A stretch of 64,000 bases of DNA from Pectobacterium sp. CFBP8739 (GCF_013449375.1 NZ_JACDRR010000007.1:341801-405800), one strand, 5' to 3'; positions 1-8,696 are shown, counted from the first letter of the stretch. Notes: a model not told the origin generated them from the sequence alone. Made by a program: numbers and translations.

Positions 1-540
1 AAAAATCGACTCAGACACTGAGGCATCGATGATTGAGAAGTAACGGAAAATCGGAGCGTATACCGCATCTACCATACTGAAGTTAGTACCCGAGAAATAA
101 GGCCCCGAGCCCAACTCAGCTTCAATACGTTCAAGCTGGTTACGGAACGACGCACGTTTGTTGTCAGCCACAGCTTGATCTGTGGCATTTAAAAATTGCC
201 ATGCATTACCAAGTATCGCCGTAGCGAATTCGATCCATCCGCGCTGTTTAGCACGTATTAATGCATCGTCTGCGTACATTGAAGCACCGTCTTGCGTTTC
301 ATTAAGGTACTCGCAGATCACCATGCTCTCGAAAATAATGGCATCTTCACCGTTTGCTTGATGCACTTTCAGTACTGGCACCTTGCCAGTCGGTGACAGG
401 GCTAGAAACCAATCAGGTTTCGCTGATAGGTCTACATTTATGCGTTCAAATGGCACATTTTTTTCGAGCAACACGATTGCTGAACGCTGTACAAAGGGAC
501 ACAGAGGGTGGCTAATAAGTGTTAGGTCATGGTTAGGCAT
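1..540 (-). CDS. Glutathione S-transferase family protein (C-terminus beyond window)
   Basis: The reading frame starts at 540 and runs off the left edge, so only about 180 residues are visible. The N-terminal half is a thioredoxin-like GST domain: a beta strand, then LCPFVQR with a cysteine near residue 14, and later the glutathione-contacting pattern GKVPVL followed by an E-S-M segment. The part after about residue 85 is the helical GST C-terminal domain. This fits a cytosolic glutathione transferase or a GST-like reductase acting on electrophiles. It lies downstream of the short-chain dehydrogenase at 621-1367 on the same strand, and a probable terminator sits between them. The family is clear; the substrate is unknown. 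Confidence 0.85.
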   Translation of the reverse strand, partial: MPNHDLTLISHPLCPFVQRSAIVLLEKNVPFERINVDLSAKPDWFLALSPTGKVPVLKVHQANGEDAIIFESMVICEYLNETQDGASMYADDALIRAKQRGWIEFATAILGNAWQFLNATDQAVADNKRASFRNQLERIEAELGSGPYFSGTNFSMVDAVYAPIFRYFSIIDASVSESIF

Positions 541-552
541 TTCAAACTCCAG

Positions 553-592
553 ATAAAATAAAAGCCCGCCGCCATAGCAAGGTGGCGAGCTT
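553..592 (-). terminator. Probable rho-independent terminator after the SDR gene
   Basis: Arms 562-573 and 581-592 pair over 12 positions with one G-T pair and one mismatch. On the minus strand the stem is followed by a T-rich stretch (ttttatttta). It would separate the dehydrogenase from the GST gene, at least in part. Confidence 0.6.
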
Positions 593-620
593 GAAGAACC
601 ATATCGCTTATTTAGATGGT

Positions 621-1367
621 TTAGATTGAAACGCCGCCGTCAATGATGATTTCTGAACCTACGGTCCAGGCGGACTCATCAGATGCGAAATAAAGCACCG
701 CTTGCGCGACTTCTTGAGGCTTACCAAAACGACCTGCTGGGATGGTTGCAATGATATCTTTCATCACTTGATCATGGTATTCCACTGGAATCCCCGCCTT
801 ATCGTAAAGCGGTGTGTCAACTGGGCCCGGGCTCACTGCGTTGATACGAATTCCACGAGAAAGCAATTCGTTAGAAAGTGTTTTTGACATGTTCAGCAAT
901 GCCGCTTTGGTTGAGCCATAAACGGAAGAGTTCACGGGGCCGGTGTGAGCATTTACTGAGGTATTAAAAACCACGGATGCCGAGCTTGCGAACACGGGCA
1001 GCAGTGCCTGCATTAGGAAGTAAGGACCTTTAACGTTGATATCATAAATGCGGTCGAACGTCTCTTCTGTCCATACCTCGATTGGCATATACATTGATAT
1101 ACCCGCATTCAGGAAAGCGATATCCAGTTCACCAAAGTGTTCTTTAACCGTTTGAGCCAGAGCTTTCTGCGCATTCACATCAGCGGAATCAGCGCTCACG
1201 ACTAACACATCATTACCCAGTTCTACTTTCGCCTTTGCGATAGAATCAGGGTTAACACCAGTAACAATTACGCGTGCACCTTCTGCAACAAACAGCTTCG
1301 CTGTTTCAAGACCAATACCACTTGTACCACCCGTAATCAGTGCGCGTTTACCTTGTAGTCTAGACAT
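621..1367 (-). CDS. Short-chain dehydrogenase/reductase (SDR)
   Basis: A 248-residue NAD(P)-dependent oxidoreductase of the classical SDR type. The cofactor motif GGTSGIG is at residues 13-19, LNAG at 86-89, and the catalytic Ser137-Tyr150-Lys154 triad is present (YGSTK). The frame could extend to 1466, but the ATG at 1367 has a GGAG ribosome site and gives the normal family start (MSRLQGKRALITGG). The gene is divergent from the LysR regulator at 1492 and followed by a GST gene. LysR/SDR/GST clusters commonly respond to reactive carbonyl or electrophilic compounds, so regulation by the divergent LysR is inferred. The exact substrate cannot be read from sequence. Confidence 0.9.
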   Translation of the reverse strand: MSRLQGKRALITGGTSGIGLETAKLFVAEGARVIVTGVNPDSIAKAKVELGNDVLVVSADSADVNAQKALAQTVKEHFGELDIAFLNAGISMYMPIEVWTEETFDRIYDINVKGPYFLMQALLPVFASSASVVFNTSVNAHTGPVNSSVYGSTKAALLNMSKTLSNELLSRGIRINAVSPGPVDTPLYDKAGIPVEYHDQVMKDIIATIPAGRFGKPQEVAQAVLYFASDESAWTVGSEIIIDGGVSI

Positions 1368-1474
1368 TTCAAATCTCCAAATAGTGTTATCAAGGAATCG
1401 GCGAATGACCGATTTGATAGCCACTATAAGTTCATGCGAAGATGGTGATAAGATTGTATTTTTCAATATGTTTC

Positions 1475-1489
1475 ATGCTTTAAAAGCAT
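1475..1489. promoter_or_regulatory. Candidate LysR operator in the divergent intergenic region
   Basis: A 6-3-6 inverted repeat (atgctt taa aagcat) lies between the divergent SDR and LysR genes, directly before the LysR start. It has T and A on its flanks, as LysR-type boxes usually do. No binding data are available; the assignment rests on position and symmetry. Confidence 0.35.
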
Positions 1490-1491
1490 AG

Positions 1492-2406
1492 ATGGGTTTT
1501 AGGATGGACAGATTACTTTTGATGACATGCTTTGTCCGTACCGCTGAAACAGGCAGCTTTTCCGCAGCCGGTAGGGATTTAGGCTTAGGGCAACCGAACG
1601 TGAGTCGCCATGTTGCCACCCTCGAAGATCATTTGCAGACCAGATTACTTCACAGATCAACCCGCAAGCTTTCCCTAACTCCTGAAGGAGAACGTTATTA
1701 TTTGGAAGCAAGGCGTATTCTGGAAGCCGTTGAAGAGTCAGAGTCTTCTTTCAGAGAAAATGTTACACCCACAGGGCTATTACGCGTTGCTTGCCCCACA
1801 GCATTAGCTCACACATTCTTAGTCCCGCACATCCCAGATTTTTTAGAACGCTACCCTGAGCTAACACTCGAGCTACAGATTAATGACCGCTATATCAATC
1901 TTGTTGATGAAGGGGCTGAACTGGCAATCCGCATTGGACACCTGGAGGACAGCGCTATGCGTGCCCGCAGACTTGGCATGTATGAGCGAGTCTGTGTTGC
2001 CAGTAACAAGTATTTAGCTAAACACGGAACCCCTACTACCCCAGAAGATTTAAAAAAACATGATTGTTTGATCTATACCTTGCTAACAACAGGAGCTACC
2101 TGGAGATTTCAGGATATCAATGTCCCTGTTTCTGGTCGGCTCAGGGTCAATTCACCGGAAGCTGTACAGAAGTTTGTTAATGCAGGGGTTGGGATCGCAC
2201 AAGGCCCAGAATGGCTGTTCGAGGAGGGACTGGAAAATGGCAACTTACAGCTATTACTGACTGATTACACTGCACCGCCCGTTCCCATTCAAGCCGTTTA
2301 TGTTGCTAATCGACTTTTACCAAAACGGGCGATTGTGTTCATGGATTTTGTTGCTGAAATTTTTGAAAAAAATCCCGCATTCAAAGTTTACAACGCAATG
2401 AAATGA
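1492..2406 (+). CDS. LysR-family transcriptional regulator
   Basis: A protein of about 300 residues with an N-terminal winged helix-turn-helix (residues about 5-64: ETGSFSAAGRDLGLGQPNVS...RLLHRSTRKLSLTPEG) and a C-terminal periplasmic-binding-protein-like effector domain. The start may be the ATG at 1492 or the one at 1504 (MDRLLLM), which fits the family better. Divergent orientation to the SDR/GST pair suggests it controls that pair, as LysR proteins usually control a divergent neighbour. The effector is unknown. Confidence 0.9.
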   Translation: MGFRMDRLLLMTCFVRTAETGSFSAAGRDLGLGQPNVSRHVATLEDHLQTRLLHRSTRKLSLTPEGERYYLEARRILEAVEESESSFRENVTPTGLLRVACPTALAHTFLVPHIPDFLERYPELTLELQINDRYINLVDEGAELAIRIGHLEDSAMRARRLGMYERVCVASNKYLAKHGTPTTPEDLKKHDCLIYTLLTTGATWRFQDINVPVSGRLRVNSPEAVQKFVNAGVGIAQGPEWLFEEGLENGNLQLLLTDYTAPPVPIQAVYVANRLLPKRAIVFMDFVAEIFEKNPAFKVYNAMK

Positions 2407-2509
2407 GCCTGAGATAACGGACATATCTGAATCATTAGTAAAATCTAGTCAATCTTAGGCTGTATCCCTTAAGAGATGCCCGCCGTCGCGCTTTGCCATA
2501 TCTCCGGAG

Positions 2510-2890
2510 TCAGGCCATGCAGAAGCCGAGGACGGCGGCCTCCTGGAACAGGTGCGGGCTGGCCACGACGGAGGAAGGATATGCTGGAAGTTTCGCGCGG
2601 AACTCGGGATCAGTGAAGGCGGCGCGGACCGCCTCGGTGGATTCCCACATGACATAGTTCAGGTAAGTCGGACTATCGCCGATCGCTCGATGTAGCTGCA
2701 TGGAAATGAAGCCCGGTTGCTTCGTTATGACCTCGGCAGCCGCCCTGAAAGCGTCCAGGAGGCCCGCTTCGTCGGCGGGATCGACGACCGTGAAGAGGTT
2801 GATGAGTACGAGAGGCGCGGCCGCGATACCGAGTTGGCGGTCAAACGGAAATTTCTCGTCTAGAGGTTTGAATGGTTTTATGGTGGCTAT
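2510..2890 (-). pseudogene. Antibiotic-biosynthesis-type monooxygenase with ATA in place of its start codon
   Basis: An open frame of 126 codons resembles small ABM-fold (ferredoxin-like) monooxygenases: a strand rich in hydrophobics (LVLINLFTV), then QPGFISMQLHRAIGDSPTYLNYVMWES and a C-terminal helix. No ATG, GTG or TTG is available at the expected N-terminus. Instead an AGGAG ribosome site lies 7 bases before an ATA codon at 2890-2888 that begins I-A-T-I-K-P-F. This is what an ATG-to-ATA change would leave. The only internal ATG, at 2701, would omit half the fold. It lies downstream of the equally broken flavin oxidoreductase at 2946-3839 on the same strand. Treated as inactivated unless ATA initiates weakly. 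Confidence 0.65.
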
Positions 2891-2945
2891 AGTGGCACTC
2901 CTGTCTATTGTGAAATTGAACTGGGGTGATCGATGTTGTTTGCAC

Positions 2946-3839
2946 TCAGCTCAGCATCGACTGCTGGGCGGAGATACCCGCCATCGCGCCTTGCCATATT
3001 GCCGTGGTGACCGAGGGGATGCCGGGGTTGGCAAGGTCACCGGCGGCGTAGATGCCTGGTATGCTGGTTTCGCGGCGCTCGTCGGTCTTGAGGACGATGC
3101 CTGTTGGCGTATTGACCGTGGCGAGGCCCAGTGCGTCATGAAGGCTTGCGGATGGTCTGGTACGCGGATGTGCGAATAGGATATCGACTGCGACATCGGG
3201 GCTGGTATCGATCTTGATGGTGGCACTATGGCTCCCGTGACGTGTGATTTCGGTGATCCGGCCATCAACGAGAGGTACATGGCGGGCCGCTAGATCTGCC
3301 CTTATGTCGGGAGTGATGTCGTGACCATTGCCGAAGACAGTCAACCTGTCGGTCCAGTCATGGAAGAGCCTGACCTGATTCATCGACTGCGGGCCAGACC
3401 AGACGAGGCCCCAATGCTGGTCAGCAACTTCGAAGCCGTCGCAATAGGGGCATGGGATGACGGACGTACCCTAGCCTTCAGCAAAGCCAGGAATATCAGG
3501 CATCTGGTCAGCGACGCCATAGCTCAGGATCAGGCGGCGCGCCCTCAGGCTTTCGTTATCGTCAGTGACGACGCAGAAATTGTCGATGGTGCCGGATACG
3601 CTCTCGGCCCGCGCATTGACCATTTTGATCGCAGGGTAGCGCGCGAGTTGCTGCCGCGCTGCGGCCAGGATGTCGGACGGTGGCTTGTCATCGTGGCCGA
3701 GCACACCGTGCGAGCGGCCAGCGAAGCGGTTGCGCGGCCGGCCTGTGTCGAGGACCGTGACCTTGCGACGGGCACGGCCAAGCTGCAGGGCGGCGGCGAG
3801 GCCGGCAAAGCTGCCGCCGATGATGATGACGTCATTCAT
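2946..3839 (-). pseudogene. FAD-dependent thioredoxin-reductase-like oxidoreductase, interrupted by an in-frame TAG
   Basis: One continuous frame of 298 codons encodes a thioredoxin-reductase-like NAD(P)/FAD oxidoreductase: FAD motif GGSFAG at residues 8-13, a CPYCDG segment at 130-135, and the C-terminal FAD motif GIYAAGDL. Codon 123 (3473-3471) is TAG where relatives usually have Trp, so a single TGG-to-TAG change explains it. The two halves would otherwise be read as separate ORFs (3471-3839 and 2946-3383). It is divergent from a TetR regulator and precedes the broken monooxygenase. The surrounding 2.4-4.6 kb is visibly richer in G+C than its neighbours, which suggests transfer from another lineage. 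Confidence 0.8.
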
Positions 3840-3915
3840 GGTGATGAGCTCCGTGTTGTGGATGGAGGGCGATGGGCTGGACCTGGCGCACCTTGTATAT
3901 TTACGAAACTACGTG

Positions 3916-3941
3916 GTATCTTAATTACTGAATTAGGATAC
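3916..3941. promoter_or_regulatory. Probable TetR operator between the flavin oxidoreductase and its regulator
   Basis: Inverted repeat with 11-base arms (gtatcttaatt and aattaggatac, 10 of 11 positions symmetric) separated by 4 bases, placed between the divergent oxidoreductase remnant and the TetR gene. Symmetry, size and position are typical of a TetR operator. Confidence 0.5.
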
Positions 3942-3961
3942 TGTCAAGGACTGTATTTATC

Positions 3962-4621
3962 GTGACCAAAAATAACAACCAGACCCGGCGGGGCCGGCCC
4001 GTCAACGAGGCACTTAGCCAAACAATCGTCGACGCTGCGTCCGAACTCTTTGTGGAATTGGGCTTTCAAGCGACGACATTGGACAAAATCGCCCAGCGAG
4101 CGAAGATATCCAAGCTCAGCATCTATCGGCACTTCGAGAACAAGGAGGCGCTGTTCAGTGCGGCTATCGTGGCCGGCTGCCATCAGTTGTTTGCACCACA
4201 GGCCCTTCTTGAGGGCGTCGACGGTTCGGTTGAAGATCAACTGATGGCGGTGGGATCATTACTGCTTCGCACGCTGTTGAGATCAGACGTTAGTAGTGTC
4301 GAAGCCATGGTCATGGCCGACAAGACGAATCAAAAGTCGTTAAGCAAGCTCCATTACGAAGCCGGCCCCGCTCATGTCATCGCCCAAATCGAGGCCCTGT
4401 TGCGTCAGTTGCACGCGAAGGCGCTCCTGAACGTTCCCGATCCTCTCCAGTCCGCTCGCCTGTTTGCCGCGCTTTTCAAAGGCTCCGATCTTCTGATTAT
4501 CGCGCGCTTCGATGAGGCCAGAGCAGAGGACGACAACGAAATCGAATCTTATTGTCGGTCGGCCGTCGCCATGTTCATCGCCGCGCACGGTGGCATCCAG
4601 GGTACGCTATCGCGGCTATGA
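3962..4621 (+). CDS. TetR/AcrR-family transcriptional regulator
   Basis: A protein of 219 residues with a TetR N-terminal DNA-binding domain (residues about 15-62: IVDAASELFVELGFQATTLDKIA...ISKLSIYRHFENKEALF) and a helical ligand-binding C-terminal domain. The start is the GTG at 3962. It is divergent from the flavin oxidoreductase/monooxygenase pair and presumably repressed it through the inverted repeat at 3916-3941. Because both target genes are broken, the regulator may now lack a local target. G+C is higher than in the flanking genes, so the regulator and its targets were probably acquired together. Confidence 0.88.
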   Translation: MTKNNNQTRRGRPVNEALSQTIVDAASELFVELGFQATTLDKIAQRAKISKLSIYRHFENKEALFSAAIVAGCHQLFAPQALLEGVDGSVEDQLMAVGSLLLRTLLRSDVSSVEAMVMADKTNQKSLSKLHYEAGPAHVIAQIEALLRQLHAKALLNVPDPLQSARLFAALFKGSDLLIIARFDEARAEDDNEIESYCRSAVAMFIAAHGGIQGTLSRL

Positions 4622-5116
4622 TCTTGCTCCGTATTCCCGCTCCCGTCCTCGTCGCAATGTAACGCCCAAGCGTGATGCTTGCGTTAGCCATCTGGACGCG
4701 TTAGAGCCAGCATGGCGATTACAATAATGAGAAAGGAAATATCGGGGATTTATAATGCAGGAAAGCAGCTTCCCGTTAATTCACAGAGAAGCATATTGAG
4801 ATTTTCTGGCTGAGTTTACACGGGCTTTTCAGACTAAATGTCTGGAATGTCAGCTCTTGCTCATAACTGTCTGATGGGGGATAGGCAACTTCGTGCCAAA
4901 AGCCGACGTTTCCAAGATTTGCATTCATTAATCCGCGTAGAACAGATCTCATCGCATAGTCATGCAAACATGCCGTGATCATCAGGGAGGTTTTTTCGAG
5001 ATACGGACAAGGAAAGGTGCTCTAAACAGATAGGAGGCCGCTGAAACGCGCTTAAGACCCCTGCGGGGGTGCGGCCAAGGGATGCTATGGTAAATCAATA
5101 CGATTGCAAGCGACAA
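4622..5116. other. Intergenic stretch without a recognised gene
   Basis: Between the TetR gene and the terminator at 5116-5143 I see no frame with convincing coding character. One 68-codon frame on the minus strand (4776-4982) has no recognisable protein features. The composition changes from G+C-rich to A+T-rich around 4.7 kb, consistent with the edge of an acquired segment. Confidence 0.5.
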
Positions 5117-5143
5117 GAAAGCCGCCCTATCTGGCGGCTTTCT
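5116..5143 (-). terminator. Strong hairpin terminator downstream of the 142-aa gene
   Basis: Perfect 11-bp arms (agaaagccgcc at 5116-5126 and ggcggctttct at 5133-5143) with a 6-base loop lie just past the stop codon of the minus-strand gene at 5167-5595. The T-rich arm faces that gene's direction of transcription. Confidence 0.65.
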
Positions 5144-5166
5144 GTAACGGGAACTCTGATTAGTAA

Positions 5167-5595
5167 TTACAAATCAACTTTTTTTACGACCTCGTATACT
5201 GCTGCATTGTTGATGTTACGGTTTTGAAACTCAACTACCAACTCGCCCTCTGCAGCTTTATCCCAGAGTTCGTTAGCAGTGGTGCGGAACCGACGACCCA
5301 AAGATTTTCTAGTTGAGGGGCTCAGTTTGCTCCATGATTCATTTAAGGCTTTAAAATATAACTCATTTGCTTTGAAGCTTTTGTTTTCTTTACGGTTCTT
5401 TATCGCAAAGGAAATCATCTGATGAATTACTTCATTGATTTCATCATCGCTTAAAGTTTTGGTTTTTTTACTATTAACAGCATCACTAAGAAGCGATGAA
5501 ACAATGTCCTCGAAGTCCATGTCTTCGTCGTTTTCATTAGCATGGTTAAGAATCTCACGCACCACTGAATCTTCAACATCTATAAGAATCTTCAT
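5167..5595 (-). CDS. Hypothetical protein, 142 aa, acidic N-terminus and basic C-terminal module
   Basis: I do not recognise this protein with certainty. Residues 1-45 are strongly acidic (ENDEDMDFED). A Lys/Asp-rich linker follows, and the C-terminal half has a conserved-looking module with W-x2-L-S-x3-R-x2-LGRRFR, which recalls small DUF1413-type proteins. The start ATG at 5595 is preceded by a purine-rich stretch (aaggggtaaac). It has a clear terminator and stands alone between the TetR gene and a palindrome-bearing spacer. Codon use is A+T-rich. Small orphan proteins like this are often mobile-element cargo, but nothing here proves it. Confidence 0.65.
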   Translation of the reverse strand: MKILIDVEDSVVREILNHANENDEDMDFEDIVSSLLSDAVNSKKTKTLSDDEINEVIHQMISFAIKNRKENKSFKANELYFKALNESWSKLSPSTRKSLGRRFRTTANELWDKAAEGELVVEFQNRNINNAAVYEVVKKVDL

Positions 5596-6185
5596 GTTTA
5601 CCCCTTGTTTTTCATTGTGTCACCTTGTTAATCCGAAATATATTTGAAATCCTTACCTATGTAAACATGTTTTTTGTTGTTTTTAGTTCTTTTTGGTTGT
5701 TTTTCGGGGCTGTCCAAGTTGCTGGGTCATTCGGTGAGGGGGCGTGCTCATTTCTCAGACTTGGGATGAAAGTCCCTGTCTAGCTTGATGGTGAAAAACG
5801 ACTAATGGGGCGATAGGGATGTTATGTCTAATGTGGCATAACATCCCTATCGCCATGATTTTAACGTCCGCTATTCGCTCACAGCGGCCCATCACTCGAT
5901 TCATAACGCTTTCAAATAATTCGTCACGGGCCACAGTCTTTCATACTGGCAATCCACCTCAGATCCGAAGCGAGATACCACACCGACAGATTGCTCAGCG
6001 CTTATGATTGGTCTACTAAGCAAATGTCGACGACGACGTTCAAAAATGCCGCTCCTGCCACCTGTGGCCGACCATATCGTCGCTCACAGGTGGCACGCGC
6101 CAATTTCTTAGCATTTCAGCTGTCCGCCGGATGCAATACCGATTCAGGGTGTTAACGTATCAGGATCAACGAACAGATTACGGTT
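5596..6185. other. Gene-poor spacer carrying an 18-bp perfect hairpin and a second inverted repeat
   Basis: No convincing gene lies between the 142-aa gene and the N-acetyltransferase. The spacer holds the perfect palindrome at 5809-5854 and a 10-bp inverted repeat (gccacctgtg at 6057-6066, cacaggtggc at 6085-6094). Such features are typical of degenerate mobile-element ends. Confidence 0.5.
5809..5854. repeat. Perfect 18-bp inverted repeat with 10-base loop
   Basis: Arm 5809-5826 (ggcgatagggatgttatg) is exactly complementary to arm 5837-5854, with a 10-base loop between them. No T-tract follows on either strand, so it is not an ordinary terminator. It could be a MITE, a remnant of head-to-head insertion-sequence ends, or a stable RNA stem. 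Confidence 0.85.
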
Positions 6186-7052
6186 TTACCCTTTATCACG
6201 GGACTGAAGCCATTCCTCATGGATCTTCTGTACTCTGGACCACAATGTTTTGAGTGATTCACCGGGAACATTGTCAAAAGTCAGGCCAAACTCTTCCCTC
6301 AGCACGTCTAGCCATTCCGGTAGAGACGCGGAGGTATGCGTGGTCACGACGTTGCCGTCAGTTTTGGTAAGAACACAGCCTCGCATTACCGTTTTACCGT
6401 TAGGCTGTCGAAGTTGCGCAGTGACAACTTTGGCATAACCAGACTCTGGCGAAAACACATTAAAGTGATGGCGGTCTGATAAATTCCCCATATCAGTAGG
6501 CTTATCAGCCATACTTACACCTGCAATCCAGCAAGATGGATCGGCAGTGAGATGCCAGTCACCCACACCATCCTCGGCAACGGCCTCCATTCCAAACTTC
6601 ATTAATCCCTGGTGGACGGTTGCATTTATAAGAGGCATTTGTTCATGCAGCGCGTCGCCGAGGCCGATATCAACCCACCATCGGCCATGGGGATTGCTTT
6701 CGCACGGCATCCCCTCAGCGATAATGGCGACATGATTTTCCAGCTTAATCCGTTCAGGGCCTTCAACCCCATGGACGTTTGCAGGATTGAGACTCACACG
6801 ATAACCAAGCTGAGTGAGTAATGTGTATAAGCCGCCATTCAACTGAAAACAGTAACCGCCTCGCCGTGTGGTCGCTGCTCTTCTGAAACTTTCAAGTGGA
6901 TCAATCCCCCATCCCTCTTTGAGGTGGATCCAGAAGGTTTCGTAGGGTATCCGTTCAACATGAGCTCGATGAATTGAGGTCAGTGCCTGCAGGGACGGTG
7001 TCTCGGCATCAAGGCCAAGGCGATTCAGGTAAGCTGCTACTAATTGATTCAT
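6186..7052 (-). CDS. Arylamine N-acetyltransferase (NAT)
   Basis: A 288-residue cytosolic enzyme that transfers acetyl from acetyl-CoA to arylamines, arylhydrazines or hydroxylamines. The Cys-His-Asp triad can be read as Cys68 (RRGGYCFQLNG), His107 (ENHVAI) and Asp128 (WWVDIGLGD), at the normal NAT spacing. The N-terminal part (YLNRLGLD...HRAHVERIPYE) is also typical. The length matches the family (about 280). It is a single gene; the start ATG at 7052 has an AGGA upstream. About 500 bp separate it from the divergent TetR gene at 7570. A role in xenobiotic or aromatic-amine detoxification is inferred. Confidence 0.92.
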   Translation of the reverse strand: MNQLVAAYLNRLGLDAETPSLQALTSIHRAHVERIPYETFWIHLKEGWGIDPLESFRRAATTRRGGYCFQLNGGLYTLLTQLGYRVSLNPANVHGVEGPERIKLENHVAIIAEGMPCESNPHGRWWVDIGLGDALHEQMPLINATVHQGLMKFGMEAVAEDGVGDWHLTADPSCWIAGVSMADKPTDMGNLSDRHHFNVFSPESGYAKVVTAQLRQPNGKTVMRGCVLTKTDGNVVTTHTSASLPEWLDVLREEFGLTFDNVPGESLKTLWSRVQKIHEEWLQSRDKG

Positions 7053-7542
7053 TCTAGATAAATTTCCTGTTCAGACAAAAAGTGATTGCGAGTCAGCTGG
7101 TTAGGATAAACCGTCAGTTCCAGGAGAAGCTGCGCCAGCGCCTGCCATGCTTGCAGGATTTATTGTGCAAAGCCTTCCGGACTTGTGCTTGGGCGAGATG
7201 TTGTGACTCTTCATTCAATTTCGCGTCACTATCAACGCAACGGGTATAAAAATCACAGCTTAAACCTTTTCACATTTGGTAATTAACTTGAAAAGATCCT
7301 GCGTGGGTTTTCAAAAGGATACTAACGCCATAAATAATGGCAACTTATTGTTTTTTTATTGTTATTTAATAACGGAAAATCCGTTATTTACTGAAAGTGG
7401 CTATATTCTAACTTCCTGTTATGGCTTGGTGTAGGGCCTAAAATGGGAATAGTGTTTTCATATTTGAGAGGGGAGGGTCTTTCCCGCACGAGCTTCGCTT
7501 CTTCACTTTTTGAAAAATGTTTTCAGGCTGACGCTTGACTAG
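7053..7542. other. A+T-rich spacer with a 9-bp-arm palindrome
   Basis: No gene recognised. An inverted repeat (aataacgga-aaa-tccgttatt) occupies 7368-7388, roughly midway between the divergent NAT and TetR genes. It could be an operator or a small hairpin. The rest is A+T-rich and low in complexity. Confidence 0.5.
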
Positions 7543-7560
7543 GTAGAACGATCGTTCTAC
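7543..7560. promoter_or_regulatory. Perfect 18-bp palindrome, probable TetR autoregulatory operator
   Basis: gtagaacgatcgttctac is a perfect palindrome that ends 9 bases before the ATG of the TetR gene at 7570. It resembles the operators of many TetR repressors of similar size. Binding here would block transcription or initiation of the tetR/NTF2-like unit. The start itself has no clear Shine-Dalgarno sequence, so the leader may be very short. Confidence 0.75.
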
Positions 7561-7569
7561 CATTAATTC

Positions 7570-8139
7570 ATGAACAAAAAGCCGAACGATACCCGAGAAA
7601 AAATTCTTGCGACCGCCGAGCAACTTATCTATCAGAACGGCATTCATGCCACAGGCATGGACCTTCTGGTCAAGACCTCTGGCGTAGCAAGGAAAAGTAT
7701 TTATCGCTATTTCGCGACCAAGGATGACGTGGCAGCCGCCGCGCTGAATGCACGTGATGAACGCTGGATGCACTGGTTCAGAACTGAATGTGATAAAGGC
7801 ATTACCCCTGAGGAGCGCATCCTGAATATGTTCACTGTACTCAAAGGCTGGTTTGAGTCAGAGGGCTTTCGTGGTTGTGCCTTTATTAACACGGCTGGAG
7901 AAGTGGGTGACCCTGCCGATCCCGTTCGCCAGATCGCAAAGCTTCATAAACAAAAATTGCTGGATTACACGCTGGAACTCACCGGGCAATTAAACATCGA
8001 GCAACCGTCAGCCTTGGCCAAACAGTTGCTGATTCTGATGGAGGGCGCTATCACCATGTCACACGTGATGGGCGATGACAGCGCGGCCGATAGCGCAAGA
8101 GAAGTGGCGCAACTGTTGTTGAAGCAGGCCTCTCACTAA
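7570..8139 (+). CDS. TetR/AcrR-family transcriptional regulator
   Basis: A protein of 189 residues. Residues about 8-55 form the TetR helix-turn-helix (TREKILATAEQLIYQNGIHATGMDLL...GVARKSIYRYFATKDDV); the rest is a helical ligand-binding domain with an FRGCAF segment, typical of the subgroup that often controls neighbouring small enzymes. A perfect palindrome overlaps its promoter, so it probably represses itself. It is followed after 58 bases by an NTF2-like gene on the same strand, and the two are likely co-transcribed. The ligand is unknown. Confidence 0.9.
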   Translation: MNKKPNDTREKILATAEQLIYQNGIHATGMDLLVKTSGVARKSIYRYFATKDDVAAAALNARDERWMHWFRTECDKGITPEERILNMFTVLKGWFESEGFRGCAFINTAGEVGDPADPVRQIAKLHKQKLLDYTLELTGQLNIEQPSALAKQLLILMEGAITMSHVMGDDSAADSAREVAQLLLKQASH

Positions 8140-8197
8140 GGCCTGAGTTTCAAAAAATCCCGTTCTATTGATATATCCAAATTTTGGAGGCTCTACT

Positions 8198-8674
8198 ATG
8201 TCCGATAAACAGATTCGCCCGCCACTTCCTCCTTTCACTCGCGAAACGGCGATTGAGAAGGTGCGACTCGCTGAAGATGGCTGGAACAGCCGGGATGCCG
8301 AAAAGGTATCGCTGGCCTACACGCTGGACACCAAATGGCGTAATCGCGCCGAGTTTGCAACCAATCGTGAAGAAGCCAAAGGTTTCCTCATGCGGAAGTG
8401 GAAAAAAGAACTTGAGTATCGTCTGATTAAAGAGCTGTGGGCGTTTACTGACAACCGCATCGCCGTGCGGTACGCCTATGAATGGCATGATGATTCGGGT
8501 AACTGGTTCCGCTCTTATGGCAATGAAAACTGGGAATTTGAAGCAGATGGCCTGATGCACCGCCGTTTCGCCTGCATCAACGACATGCCGATTAAAGAGA
8601 GTGAACGCAAGTTTCACTGGCCACTGGGTCGCCGTCCGGATGATCATCCAGGTCTGTCGGAGTTGGGTCTTTAA
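8198..8674 (+). CDS. NTF2-like fold protein, DUF1348 family
   Basis: A 158-residue protein, start chosen at 8198 because of the GGAGG 7 bases upstream; an upstream in-frame ATG at 8168 lacks a ribosome site. Its pattern ([27 protein letters not shown]...WRNRAEF..., [24 protein letters not shown]) matches the DUF1348/SnoaL-like NTF2 fold, a cone-shaped barrel with a hydrophobic pocket. Some members are isomerases or hydrolases; this subgroup is mostly uncharacterised. It sits downstream of a TetR regulator and is closed by a strong terminator, so the pair forms a two-gene operon. Confidence 0.85.
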   Translation: MSDKQIRPPLPPFTRETAIEKVRLAEDGWNSRDAEKVSLAYTLDTKWRNRAEFATNREEAKGFLMRKWKKELEYRLIKELWAFTDNRIAVRYAYEWHDDSGNWFRSYGNENWEFEADGLMHRRFACINDMPIKESERKFHWPLGRRPDDHPGLSELGL

Positions 8675-8696
8675 CTTTCTCAATGTTGTTCCGATA

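Noticed and set aside
4776..4982. A 68-codon open frame on the minus strand
   Set aside because: No family features or ribosome site; lies in a composition-change zone that looks like junction DNA.
5809..5854. The hairpin as part of a retron
   Set aside because: No reverse transcriptase gene and no msr-like sequence nearby.
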